A stretch of DNA of 64,000 nt from Schnuerera sp. xch1 (GTDB taxonomy: Bacteria; Bacillota; Clostridia; Tissierellales; Tepidimicrobiaceae), in NCBI RefSeq assembly GCF_019931165.1, contig NZ_JAIOUP010000002.1, positions 186,001-250,000 on the forward strand. The letters are read 5' to 3'. A program made the translations under genes and the position numbers. Below, piece by piece: positions 54,540 through 63,028 of the stretch (the first letter of the stretch is position 1; every line of letters begins with the position of its first letter). The notes below the pieces were generated by a model. That model did not search any database, was not told where the DNA came from, and saw only the letters and a program-made list of their open reading frames with translations.

Positions 54540-55241
54540 TTATCTTTTTCTTAAGATCTCAAATTTCCTTTTTCCAATTTTTTGTTTTTCTAATCGTGTA
54601 AATTTTTCATTTCTAACTTTCTGTTTCTTATTCATACAAAGACCTATGATAGTATCTAAACCACAAATTCTATAGAGTGTATCTAATAACTTATCTATAA
54701 CATTTTCTTCATTCCCTCTCCAATCTACCATATGACCATATGGAACATCAGTAATAATAATATCTGGTTTTGTCTTAAGATTAAGATCCTTTAATACGTC
54801 AGACTGAAAAATTTCATATTCAATATTGGTTTTAATTAAACTCTTAAGTGCAATTGCACTATTTTTTGCTTCAATATGTGATTGTTTTTGATAACTTGCT
54901 ATCATTTGATTAATCTCTATTATCCGTTTATTTATTCCTTCTTCACTCAGTAATGATAAGTTCTTTTTTGCAGTATTAAGTAATTCTATATTTATATCAC
55001 TTCCAATGATTTTCCCAATCGTATCTTGATTTAAAAATCCCAAAACAGTAAGTAAGTATCCCCCACCACAACAACAATCATATAAGCAAATATTGTTCTC
55101 TTTAGGTGAGTATTGTAAGCACCTTCCATATATCTCTTGTGCTAATCTTACTGGGAAGTTTGTCATACCACTTCCATGATACAGAACACGACCACTTGAA
55201 AAGTTTTCGTAATTATCGTTTTTGCTGTATTTATATTCCAT
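54540..55241 (-). CDS. AviRa-like 23S rRNA methyltransferase
   Basis: About 233 aa. Colinear with AviRa, the avilamycin-resistance rRNA guanine N-methyltransferase: SGRVLYHGSGMTNFPVRLAQEIYGRCL, the SAM-binding LYDCCCGGGYLLTVLGFL (about 50-67), IIGSDINIELLNTAKKNLSLLS, catalytic-region PDIIITDVPYGHMVDW (about 160-175), and the late LEKQKIGKRKFEILRK. It probably methylates 23S rRNA in the cytoplasm and may protect ribosomes from orthosomycins, though housekeeping use is possible. The ATG at 55241 follows AAGGAGG; an upstream GTG covers that site. It stands alone beside a drug exporter. Confidence 0.82.
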   Translation of the reverse strand: MEYKYSKNDNYENFSSGRVLYHGSGMTNFPVRLAQEIYGRCLQYSPKENNICLYDCCCGGGYLLTVLGFLNQDTIGKIIGSDINIELLNTAKKNLSLLSEEGINKRIIEINQMIASYQKQSHIEAKNSAIALKSLIKTNIEYEIFQSDVLKDLNLKTKPDIIITDVPYGHMVDWRGNEENVIDKLLDTLYRICGLDTIIGLCMNKKQKVRNEKFTRLEKQKIGKRKFEILRKR

Positions 55242-55386
55242 ATGAAGAACCTCCTTCACGTTTAATATTGATTTAATCTAATATCACTTTTGATATTTTA
55301 AAAATAATACTTACAGCAACTTCTAAGTATTATTTTCCCACATTTTCATCAAATAGAAAGAACTTTGTTGAAAAAATACTAGAGTT

Positions 55387-55506
55387 CTAGCAAGTGGATT
55401 TCTTAAAAAAAAGCAAGTACTGTCGGTTAAAATTGCTACATCCATATGGATTTGAATTATCAATTATTATTGCCTTTATGTCCTTAAAATTCATTACTAC
55501 GTTCAT
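55387..55506 (-). CDS. Candidate 39-aa ORF coupled to the GNAT gene
   Basis: The ATG overlaps the GNAT stop (ATGA), which suggests coupled translation. It reads MNVVMNFKDIKAIIIDNSNPY..., has no family I know, and ends at TAG. It could be a small gene, the start of a deleted one, or chance. Confidence 0.25.
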   Translation of the reverse strand: MNVVMNFKDIKAIIIDNSNPYGCSNFNRQYLLFFKKSTC

Positions 55507-56045
55507 AATACTTTACTTAAAGTAATTCGCCAAATCATATGATGCCTATTTTCTCCCCAATAGTTTTTAAGAAAATAATGAGGAGAACCAAATTTCTTAA
55601 TCCATATTTTTTGAGCATTAGAATACCCACTATCTAAACAAAACTCTTCTATGCCTCTATTTTTCATAGCTTCATATATGGAATTCAAAAGTAAATTACC
55701 TATACCTTGTTTTTGATAATCTGGTCTAACAAAAACAGTTCCTACTTCAACGAGATGTTTCAATTCCCCATTAGTACAGCTATCAATCAGGTCACTGGAT
55801 TGACCATATTCTATGGTACCAATAATATTTTCATTATGTTCTGCTATCAAAAAATATCTGAGTTTACCGTTACTATCTAGGTCATATTGTAAATACTTCT
55901 TCTTAAATTTAATTTCCTGTTCAAGATCATATACATTATTTTCAATACCTTCTCTTATAAAGGTATCCTTGATTACTATTTTGAAAAAATTATGTAATTC
56001 TTCTTTATCTTTAAGTTTTGGTCTTCTTATCTCAATGTTTAGCAA
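55503..56045 (-). CDS. GNAT-family N-acetyltransferase
   Basis: 180 aa. N-terminal IEIRRPKLKDKEELHNFFKIVI opens the GNAT fold. The acetyl-CoA loop is VFVRPDYQKQGIGNLLLNSIYEAM (about residues 108-131; Q-x-x-G-I-G-x-x-L motif A), and the final strands contain YSNAQKIWIKKFGSPHYFLKNYW. The substrate is unknown. TTG start behind AGGGGAG. A small ORF overlaps its end. The gene is followed by the AviRa-like gene and preceded by a long gap. Confidence 0.85.
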   Translation of the reverse strand: MLNIEIRRPKLKDKEELHNFFKIVIKDTFIREGIENNVYDLEQEIKFKKKYLQYDLDSNGKLRYFLIAEHNENIIGTIEYGQSSDLIDSCTNGELKHLVEVGTVFVRPDYQKQGIGNLLLNSIYEAMKNRGIEEFCLDSGYSNAQKIWIKKFGSPHYFLKNYWGENRHHMIWRITLSKVL

Positions 56046-56403
56046 CTTAATCTCCCCTATAGTATAATAAAGATTACTCTATTTCATAGTACCAAAATCA
56101 ATAACCATTAACAATATACACGCTGAATAATATACCATATTTACTTAAGAATCTTCAAAGCCTTTGATATTAGCCTATTCTTCTCTATCAAGCAAATCAT
56201 CTCAAATTGTCTTCTGTGCATTTTCTATGTAACAAGATAGCACTTTTAGCTATGCTTAGCATAGTATAATAATAAAAGCTTCTATTGAATCATTAAAAAT
56301 TAAAGAAGCTTTTCTTGAAACTCACTGACGGAAAGTTCCGTATCTTAAATATTAAAGTAGAATTTTCCTTTTAGTTATAAAAACAATTAATGGAGGGAAT
56401 GAT
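56046..56403. other. Gap with dispersed element copy B
   Basis: About 360 bp. It holds a short inverted repeat CTATGC-TTA-GCATAG near 56250-56265, the repeat described separately (56276-56381) and the AATGGAGGGAATG ribosome-binding site of the laccase gene. No gene. Confidence 0.5.
56276..56381 (+). repeat. Dispersed intergenic element, copy B
   Basis: Closely resembles 23065-23169. It begins with a terminator-like hairpin AAAGCTTC...GAAGCTTT and T-run, followed by the conserved TTGAAACTCACTGACGGAAA. Lying directly before the laccase gene, it may contribute to its leader. Confidence 0.55.
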
Positions 56404-57981
56404 ATGACAATTCAACCATTTATAAATCCGTTACCTATTCCAAAGATACTTCAACCTAAAGAACGTAACAAACACCACACCTATTATGAGGTAAGGATGC
56501 AGAAGTTTCTACACCAATTTCATAGTGAGCTTCCACCTACAAGAGTTTGGGGATATGAAGGACAAATTCCAGGTCCCACTATTGAAGTTGAACAAGGAGA
56601 AAACATTCATATACAATGGATAAATGAATTACCGGATACTCATTTTTTACCTATAGACCAAACTATACATGGAGCAGGCGAGGGAATGCCAGAAGTAAGA
56701 ACTGTTGTGCACATACACGGAGCCGAAGTAGAACCAGATAGCGATGGATATCCAGATGCTTGGTTTACAAGAAACTTTGAAAAATGCGGTCCACGATTTG
56801 TTAATAGAATTTATAAGTATCCTAACAATCAGAACCCTACTACACTCTGGTATCACGACCATGCTCTTGGTATAACCCGTTTGAATGTGTATGCGGGATT
56901 GGCTGGAATGTATATAATCCGTAATGAACAGGAACGTGCACTAAATCTACCTTCTGGTATTTATGAAATACCTTTGGTTATTCAGGATAAAACATTTAAT
57001 GATGATGGCTCACTTTTCTATCCTAGTACTGTAGACGTGCCAGATCGACCTCCAGATTTTCCTGATGTTTCTATTACTCCAGGTGTTGATGGAGATACTA
57101 TAATTGTAAACGGTAAAGCTTGGCCTTATCTTGAAGTAGAACAAAGAAAGTATCGATTCCGCATCTTAAATGCTTCAAATGAGAGATTCTATCGTATGAG
57201 TCTGGACTCTGGTCAGCAGTTTATTCAAATTGGATCTGATGGCGGCTTGCTTCAACGGCCTGTCAGATTAGATGAGATAACAATAGCTCCTGCAGAACGT
57301 ATAGATATTGTTATAGACTTTACAAATCAACCCATAGGAACAAATATCATACTTACCAATAGTGCAAGAGTGCCATTCGATTTTGGCGAAGAACCTGATC
57401 CAGAAACAACTGGCTTAATCATGGAGTTTAGAGTTAGAGAACGTAATAGTGAAGATAATAGTGTTGTACCTCAGTTTTTAAATGTAATTAAAAGGTTTAA
57501 TGAATACGACGCAGTTAAGATTAGAGATATCACTTTGGATGTAACTAGAGATAATTTCAACCGCCTGTTATTCCTACTAAACAATCATGAATATATGGAT
57601 GGAATTACAGAGGACCCAACTATAGGCAACCTAGAGATATGGAGAATTATAAATCAAGGTGCCGCTGTACATCCTATTCACATTCATCAAATTCAGTTTC
57701 AAATTCTGGATCGAACACCCTTTGACGTAGACGCTTTTAATCTTACTGGGCAGTTAAGATTTACCGGTGAACCCGAACTCCCTCCAGCAAATGAAAGAGG
57801 TTGGAAGGATACAGTTCAAGCCCCTCCAGGATTCGTAACTCGAATAGCCGTACGATTTGGTCCTTATACTGGAAGATATGTATACCACTGCCACATTTTA
57901 GAACATGAAGATCATGATATGATGAGACCATTTGATGTATTACCACGAAAACATAAACATATTAAACACGATAATAGTTAA
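56404..57981 (+). CDS. CotA-like multicopper oxidase (spore laccase/bilirubin oxidase)
   Basis: 525 aa with three cupredoxin domains. Copper ligands: HIHG at 103-106, HDH at 151-153, HPIHIH starting at 423, and HCHILEHEDHDMM at 495-507 (type 1 Cys is absent only from my short labels; HCH holds it, with Met as axial ligand). No signal peptide, as in Bacillus subtilis CotA, and colinear with it along the whole length (VNGKAWPYLEVEQRKYRFRILNAS, IQIGSDGGLL). It oxidises phenols or bilirubin with O2, and in Bacillus it sits on the spore coat and makes pigment. Odd in an otherwise anaerobic gene set. Confidence 0.94.
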   Translation: MTIQPFINPLPIPKILQPKERNKHHTYYEVRMQKFLHQFHSELPPTRVWGYEGQIPGPTIEVEQGENIHIQWINELPDTHFLPIDQTIHGAGEGMPEVRTVVHIHGAEVEPDSDGYPDAWFTRNFEKCGPRFVNRIYKYPNNQNPTTLWYHDHALGITRLNVYAGLAGMYIIRNEQERALNLPSGIYEIPLVIQDKTFNDDGSLFYPSTVDVPDRPPDFPDVSITPGVDGDTIIVNGKAWPYLEVEQRKYRFRILNASNERFYRMSLDSGQQFIQIGSDGGLLQRPVRLDEITIAPAERIDIVIDFTNQPIGTNIILTNSARVPFDFGEEPDPETTGLIMEFRVRERNSEDNSVVPQFLNVIKRFNEYDAVKIRDITLDVTRDNFNRLLFLLNNHEYMDGITEDPTIGNLEIWRIINQGAAVHPIHIHQIQFQILDRTPFDVDAFNLTGQLRFTGEPELPPANERGWKDTVQAPPGFVTRIAVRFGPYTGRYVYHCHILEHEDHDMMRPFDVLPRKHKHIKHDNS

Positions 57982-58003
57982 ACACAAATAAATCTTATCT
58001 AAA

Positions 58004-58041
58004 GGAGACAGCTAAACAACTAAATGTCTCCATATTTTTTT
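58004..58041 (+). terminator. Terminator of the laccase gene
   Basis: Stem GGAGACA / TGTCTCC followed by ATATTTTTTTT. Strong rho-independent terminator. Confidence 0.9.
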
Positions 58042-58227
58042 GATAATTTATACCACATCAAAATAATATCTAATCTCTAAATCCTGCTATCTTTTAAACA
58101 GATAATTCCCCAAGCTTTACATTTATGAATATAGACTATTTCTTAATTTTTTAATCCTATTCGATAAATTCTCCATTTCAAGAACTATAATGTTTCAACA
58201 TTGGATAAGACAAACCGTATCCTCCCA

Positions 58228-58584
58228 TTATGGGTTTTGTTGAGCATCAAATAAAGACTTCATCCTATCGCCCCAATTAGCCAGTGCCTTAAGAGCCGCA
58301 ATAAGATTTTCTCCGTTATCTGTCAGAGAATATTCGACCCGAAGCGGTATCTCCATAAACTGTTTACGATTGACAACGTCGTAAGACTCCAATTCCTTTA
58401 GCGACTGAGTTAGCATCATGTTAGTAATCCCCTGAATATCTCTTTTTAACTCGTTGTATCTCATAGTTTCGTTTTTGTGCAGAGACCAGATAATAGGCAA
58501 CCTCCACTTACCACCGATAAGGTTTAAGGCAAATGTCAGCGGACAGTTATCAAAGTTGTTTTTATACGATTCTTTACCATTCAT
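58228..58584 (-). CDS. HxlR-family transcriptional regulator
   Basis: 118-aa winged-helix protein. Starts ...DNCPLTFALNLIGGKWRLPIIWSLHKNETMRYNELKRDIQGITNMMLTQSLKELES (residues 12-68) and ends with the wing VEYSLTDNGENLIAALKALANWGDRM. Early Cys14 in NCPL is the redox- or electrophile-sensing position of this family, so thiol stress may be the signal. It is divergent from a GNAT gene; a 12-bp palindrome lies inside its promoter. ATG start. Confidence 0.92.
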   Translation of the reverse strand: MNGKESYKNNFDNCPLTFALNLIGGKWRLPIIWSLHKNETMRYNELKRDIQGITNMMLTQSLKELESYDVVNRKQFMEIPLRVEYSLTDNGENLIAALKALANWGDRMKSLFDAQQNP

Positions 58585-58663
58585 AAAATCACTCCAATAC
58601 TCAGTTTTTTCTTACTTAGGCAGAAAATATTGCATACTTGTTATGATAGTCTCAGCTGATATA

Positions 58664-58693
58664 ATTATAGTTGAAGGCTGATTAATCAGTCAA
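58664..58693 (-). promoter_or_regulatory. hxlR promoter with palindromic operator
   Basis: Minus strand TTGACT (58688-58693), 18-bp spacer, TATAAT (58664-58669). CTGATTAATCAG (58678-58689), a perfect 12-bp palindrome, overlaps the spacer and the -35. It could also govern the divergent GNAT gene. A HxlR binding site is the simplest reading. Confidence 0.75.
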
Positions 58694-58718
58694 AATTATT
58701 TTATACTTATATGAAAGG

Positions 58719-59270
58719 GTGATTGATTTGAGTATACATTATGAAGTTATTTCAGAAGATAATATTATTTGTGTTAAAAACTTGTGTAATGATTTAATGG
58801 CTTATCAAAAATTAAAGGCACATATCTATCCTGAGTTTTTTGATAATATGTGTTTTGAAACAAGGATGATTCCTTCTATTAAGAGTGCTAAAGCAAATTA
58901 CATAGTGGTAGCTAAACACGACAATGAAATCGTAGGATATGCCTACAGCACCATTGCCCCTAAGGAAATATACTCTGGTGGCTTTGCCACTTTACAATGT
59001 GATACCTTCTTTGACTTTGATTCCGTAAAAACTGATAACGTAGGCAGCCTCTCTCAGTTCTTTATAAAGGATGATTATCGCAATATGGGTATTGGTACAG
59101 CAATGTTCAACATGTCTATTGATTGGTTAAATTCATTTGAAGCAATAAATGATTTATTTATCTTTGTATCAAATGGAAATGATAATGCATTAAAATTCTA
59201 TCAATATAAAGGTTTCAAGGTAAGCCACCAGATACTCAATGGATTTATTACGGTGCTGAGAAACACTTAA
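58719..59270 (+). CDS. GNAT-family N-acetyltransferase
   Basis: 183 aa. N-terminal EVISEDNIICVKNLCNDLMAYQKLKAHIYPEFFDNMCFETRM, and the acetyl-CoA loop LSQFFIKDDYRNMGIGTAMFNMSIDWL (about residues 110-136; R-N-M-G-I-G motif A), followed by FIFVSNGNDNALKFYQYKGFK. The substrate is unknown. GTG at 58719 or TTG three codons later is the start. It faces hxlR across a shared operator and is likely its target. Confidence 0.86.
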   Translation: MIDLSIHYEVISEDNIICVKNLCNDLMAYQKLKAHIYPEFFDNMCFETRMIPSIKSAKANYIVVAKHDNEIVGYAYSTIAPKEIYSGGFATLQCDTFFDFDSVKTDNVGSLSQFFIKDDYRNMGIGTAMFNMSIDWLNSFEAINDLFIFVSNGNDNALKFYQYKGFKVSHQILNGFITVLRNT

Positions 59271-59307
59271 TCCTTCTCCGCAGACCTCACATCGTCACAT
59301 ATAACCT

Positions 59308-59595
59308 TTACTTCTTCCTCTCTGTAACAATAATCTTCACGCTGTCGCCTGGCTGTTTGCCAATTTTAGCTCGAATATCCTTACGGAGTCCAATGATGTA
59401 GCAAATACTTCCATCGTCATTCTTAATTCCCATATTTACAATGCTCCCATCATATCCCTCTCCGTCAAATGTCGCGTGTACTTTTACTCTGCCTTTTCCA
59501 AATTCTTTTCTCACATCGAAGGGTATTTCTATATATGCTCCGTCAATATCAGGAACTTTCTTAATCTCCGCTTCAAACTCATATATTTTCTTCAT
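59308..59595 (-). CDS. DUF1905 domain protein
   Basis: 95 aa: [52 protein letters not shown], followed by [25 protein letters not shown]. This is a compact AbrB-like beta-barrel domain (DUF1905, residues 5-92) with no known activity; in other bacteria it is often fused to or near YdeI-like proteins. ATG behind AAGGAGA. It follows the 101-aa ORF upstream and overlaps it by a few bases. Confidence 0.85.
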   Translation of the reverse strand: MKKIYEFEAEIKKVPDIDGAYIEIPFDVRKEFGKGRVKVHATFDGEGYDGSIVNMGIKNDDGSICYIIGLRKDIRAKIGKQPGDSVKIIVTERKK

Positions 59596-59884
59596 TACAT
59601 TCTCCTTTCAGTCTTGTATTGCAAGTTATTTTTTCTTCTCTTTCCAAAGCCTTATGCATTCGTTTTTCATGACTTACTACTTTGTGTATTTGATATAATA
59701 TCCACTCATATCCGAAAACATCATAAAATATTGCATTTAATGCTTCATAATCAAACAATTTGGTCACCGGTTGCATCTCTTTACCACGATTGACGATGTA
59801 ATCGACTTCCAATAAAAAAACTATTAAGACAATAGCAAGAAAACACCATATTCCCTGTACAAACAAGTGAGAATAACCGTACAA
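59579..59884 (-). CDS. Hypothetical membrane-anchored protein
   Basis: 101 aa: a hydrophobic helix (about residues 8-27, [17 protein letters not shown]) then a helical, charged part. I recognise no family. TTG is the only start candidate and has a poor ribosome-binding site. It lies between the frameshifted membrane protein and the DUF1905 gene and may be another fragment or a real small partner. Confidence 0.4.
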   Translation of the reverse strand: MYGYSHLFVQGIWCFLAIVLIVFLLEVDYIVNRGKEMQPVTKLFDYEALNAIFYDVFGYEWILYQIHKVVSHEKRMHKALEREEKITCNTRLKGECNEENI

Positions 59885-59891
59885 TTGAATA

Positions 59892-60714
59892 TTAATTAGA
59901 AATCCACCCCAACAATAACAGAATGATTACCAGAATTCCAGCTGATAACAAGCTAGAAAAATAAGATATATTGCTTAATAAAAAGAATATCGATCCTAAT
60001 ATTAATACAAACAAGCCTAATAGCCAAGGATTAGGAGCTAATTTATTTATGGATTTTGGATGATTATATATACTCATCTTTTTATCCTCATGAAATAATG
60101 TAAATCCTAAAACAACAAATATATTAATTAATATTGCGCTAATAATTAATTGTTTAGCTGAAGCAACAAATTGATATTCATATAAAACGCTTAGTCCCAT
60201 TATAACAGAACCAAGAAAAGACAATATGGCATACATAGTAAAACCAAATCTGCCTAACCACGGTGTAGTTCGATGCCTCCAAAAGAGGGCCTCCGTCATT
60301 GCAATAGGGATGCTAATACTCCAGAAAACGTGAATGCTTAGGACATACACCGTCCAGAATGATCCTATACCTAGGCTTGGAATAAATCCATAATTTAGTA
60401 GTCCAATTCCAAGATAATTTGGATTAAAAAGAGTTTGAATGACAAATCCTTCTTCTATCAAACCATAGGCTAATGCTAGACAAAAAATTGTTGGCCATCC
60501 TCTACCAGTTAGCCGGACTAATTCTCGAATGAACAGTGCCCCACCACCATAAAGCAAAGCCAATAGTGAGAATATTATCAATTGATCTGAAGCTAAATTC
60601 CCCTATGAACGGTGATAGTATAAAAAGAAATAGTGCAGCACCAAACCGTGGCAATCTATTTACCCTTGATTTTTGTTTGTTTTCTTGATCTCTCATATCT
60701 TTTCTATTCATCAA
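59892..60714 (-). pseudogene. Frameshifted polytopic membrane protein
   Basis: The N-terminal frame (to about 60610) reads RLPRFGAALFLFILSPFIGE and leaves the reading frame in GAATTTAGC. From there the frame at 59892-60581 continues ASDQLIIFSLLALLYGGGALFIREL...GRGWPTIFCLALAYGLIEEGFV through six more helices. Removing one T restores about 275 aa in one piece. No family recognised; it resembles uncharacterised clostridial integral membrane proteins. Either a decayed gene or a base-calling error in the T-run. Confidence 0.6.
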
Positions 60715-61088
60715 AATTTTCTTCTAAGTTCAATAATTTTTATTTAATACAGCTAATAGAGCCATTATATATGATAAAGCATGTATATTCAAACATGTTA
60801 TTAAAAACATAGCCATAAAAAGGTTTATTGTATATTATGATACTCTATAAATTATTTCCTTAAAATAATTGGAGCGTACCAACTTTAAAGCAAAACTTAA
60901 TAAAATTACAGTTGCGATAATATCAAATTCATATTTTTCAAAATTATGTGCTTTATTCAATTATATTGCTATTTGTCCATGCCAAATATACCTTATATTA
61001 ATACCAGGACTGACCCTTCCTTTTACTTCTTTTAAAATATCAAAGGAGACGATACGAAAACGTCTCCAATTTTATTATATTACGTTAT
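60715..61088. other. Gap with a possible permease remnant and terminator
   Basis: About 375 bp. The minus strand at about 60835-61026 reads GRVSPGINIRYIWHGQIAI-stop-LNKAHNFEKYEFDIIATVILLSFALKLV, which looks like the decayed C-terminus of a binding-protein-dependent (PhnE-like) permease. A terminator lies at 61045-61067. Nothing else seen. Confidence 0.35.
61045..61067. terminator. Terminator downstream of the M42 gene trio
   Basis: Stem GGAGACG / CGTCTCC with a 9-nt loop; only a modest T-run on the minus strand. It ends the three-gene M42 operon. Confidence 0.65.
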
Positions 61089-62045
61089 TTATTTAATATA
61101 ATTAATAACTAATCTTTCGATTTGCACTAAATCTTCCTTACATATAACTTCACAATTAGTATAAATATTTCTTATAGGATATGAAATATTAGCAACCTTA
61201 CAATTGCATCCAGCTTTTAGTATTCCTAAAGAATCAGAATGCATATCTTTAGATACTGCTCTTTGAATTAAAATATTAGTATTTTGAGCTATCTTTTCTA
61301 AGGATGAAATAATTTCAGTATGACTTATAGTACCATTATCTCTAATAACTAGTACAGGACCCTTACCTAACTTCGTTTTATCTTTTAATGGAATAGCCCC
61401 TATACATATAGCTACCGTAGGACGTACACTGTGGGTAGCAACTATTGCTCCTCTTGCATTCAACATTCCATGAACTGAAAATACAAAATAAACATCGTTT
61501 TTTACTTCTGGCACAGATTTTATTATGTTTTTAACAATACTACATCCTGCTCTTGGATATAGAGCAACTCCTTTTATATAGTCACTATCTTTCAAATATT
61601 CACCATCTAATACACAAACTTTCCCAAGTTTTATTGCTCCATATCTTTTCTCATCTTCTGCAATAGTAGCAATATATAAGTTACTTACATCTAAATCGTT
61701 ATCCTCTATGCCTTCTTCTTTTAAAATTGTACCCTTTACACCATTTTCAAATAATACAGAAGCATTAACCAATAAGTCTGCATCTACATTACTCAGCATA
61801 GAAAATCTATATTTTGTTTGGCCTTCTATATGAGTAACTATAAAACAAATCTGATCCATGGGAACAGATATCATTATTCTTTCTTTATCTATCTTTCCCT
61901 TTTTAAAAGCTATTAAATTACCGAGATTATCTACTACTATATCATCAACATTGTTTTTTATTTTATCTTCAATTAACTTTCTAATCTTTTCTTCGTGAGC
62001 TGATGTTCCAAATTCTCTTGATATGCTCATTAAGAATTCTTGCAT
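61089..62045 (-). CDS. Degenerate M42-peptidase paralog, probable non-catalytic
   Basis: 318 aa. The fold is that of M42 aminopeptidases (AHEEKIRKLIEDKI..., DDIVVDNLGNLIAFKKG), but metal ligands are lost: the usual AHMDE is SVPMDQ (His to Pro62), the DDRAG is YPRAG, and the QEEVG is VHGML, so both glutamates are gone. It should not bind the two zinc or cobalt ions or cleave peptides. It may be a structural subunit of the tetrahedral (TET) particle or a peptide-binding regulator. It is third in an operon of three, starting with ATG that overlaps the previous stop (TAATG). Confidence 0.8.
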   Translation of the reverse strand: MQEFLMSISREFGTSAHEEKIRKLIEDKIKNNVDDIVVDNLGNLIAFKKGKIDKERIMISVPMDQICFIVTHIEGQTKYRFSMLSNVDADLLVNASVLFENGVKGTILKEEGIEDNDLDVSNLYIATIAEDEKRYGAIKLGKVCVLDGEYLKDSDYIKGVALYPRAGCSIVKNIIKSVPEVKNDVYFVFSVHGMLNARGAIVATHSVRPTVAICIGAIPLKDKTKLGKGPVLVIRDNGTISHTEIISSLEKIAQNTNILIQRAVSKDMHSDSLGILKAGCNCKVANISYPIRNIYTNCEVICKEDLVQIERLVINYIK

Positions 62046-63028
62046 TATAACATCCCTCCATTTTCTATTTCTTTGAGGAATAAATCTAAAAGCTTAACTG
62101 TATTTTCAAAATCCGAATAACTAGCAACGGATATAGGTGAATGTATATATCGACATGGAACAGATACTGTTAGACATTTAGCACCATTTCCTGAAACATG
62201 AATTGCACCAGCATCATTTCCCCCACCAGTAATTCTTCTTCTTTGATATGGAATTCCATTTTTTTCTGCCAATTCACATATGCCTTCACTTAAGCCAACA
62301 TTAAAGTAGCTTGTCTTATCAGCAATTGAAATAGCAGGACCATGTCCAATAGATGTTCCGTGTCTATATGCTTCTACCATAGGAGTATCCGAACATACTG
62401 TTCCTTCAAGAACTATGCCTATATCTGGATTAATTAAATAAGAAGCTGCATATGAACCTCTATCTCCTATTTCTTCTTGAATAGTAAATACTCCGTAAAT
62501 AGGAAGATCATAATTACCTTGTAAAATTTCTATAAGAACTTTGCAGCCTGCTCTATCATCTAAAGCCTTGGACTTGACAAGGCCATCTCCAAAATCCTCA
62601 TATTCTGTAGTAAACATTCCATAGTCTCCTACTTCAACAATTTCTTCAGCTTCATTCTTAGTTTCTACGCCTATGTAAATATAGGAATTTTCATATCCAT
62701 CTCCTAATCGTATTAGTCCAGGTATTTTATTTTCGCCTATATATACAGTCTTAGATGTCACAACCTTTTCATCTATACCTCCGGATGGTTCAAAGCTAAG
62801 GGTTCCATCCTCATTTACGCCTGTTATGATGATACCTACTTCATCCATATGAGCAGCAATCATCACGACGGGTCCTTCTTTTTTGCTATTCTTTTTAGCA
62901 ATAACGCTACCTAGACCATCGTATGTTATTTCATCCACATAAGGTTCTACTTCACGTTTAATAATTTCCCTTACATCTTTTTCATCACCAGTAACTCCCC
63001 ATGCCATAGCTAATTCTTTTAAAAGCAA
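62045..63028 (-). CDS. M42-family metallo-aminopeptidase
   Basis: 327 aa. Active M42 (glutamyl aminopeptidase / TET) enzyme with every metal ligand visible: AAHMDEVG (His60), ALDDRAG (Asp156-157), QEEIG (Glu184-185), LEGTV (Glu207) and the C-terminal His295 in RYIHSP. N-terminal and central parts form the binuclear metal domain, and about residues 75-145 the dimerisation domain that builds the 12-subunit shell. It trims peptides released by proteases. It is the middle gene of the trio, overlapping the gene before by 10 bp and the one after by 1 bp. Confidence 0.94.
   Translation of the reverse strand: MLLKELAMAWGVTGDEKDVREIIKREVEPYVDEITYDGLGSVIAKKNSKKEGPVVMIAAHMDEVGIIITGVNEDGTLSFEPSGGIDEKVVTSKTVYIGENKIPGLIRLGDGYENSYIYIGVETKNEAEEIVEVGDYGMFTTEYEDFGDGLVKSKALDDRAGCKVLIEILQGNYDLPIYGVFTIQEEIGDRGSYAASYLINPDIGIVLEGTVCSDTPMVEAYRHGTSIGHGPAISIADKTSYFNVGLSEGICELAEKNGIPYQRRRITGGGNDAGAIHVSGNGAKCLTVSVPCRYIHSPISVASYSDFENTVKLLDLFLKEIENGGML

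Noticed and set aside
60869-61096. 75-codon plus-strand frame
   Set aside because: Antisense to the permease-like remnant and spans a terminator hairpin.
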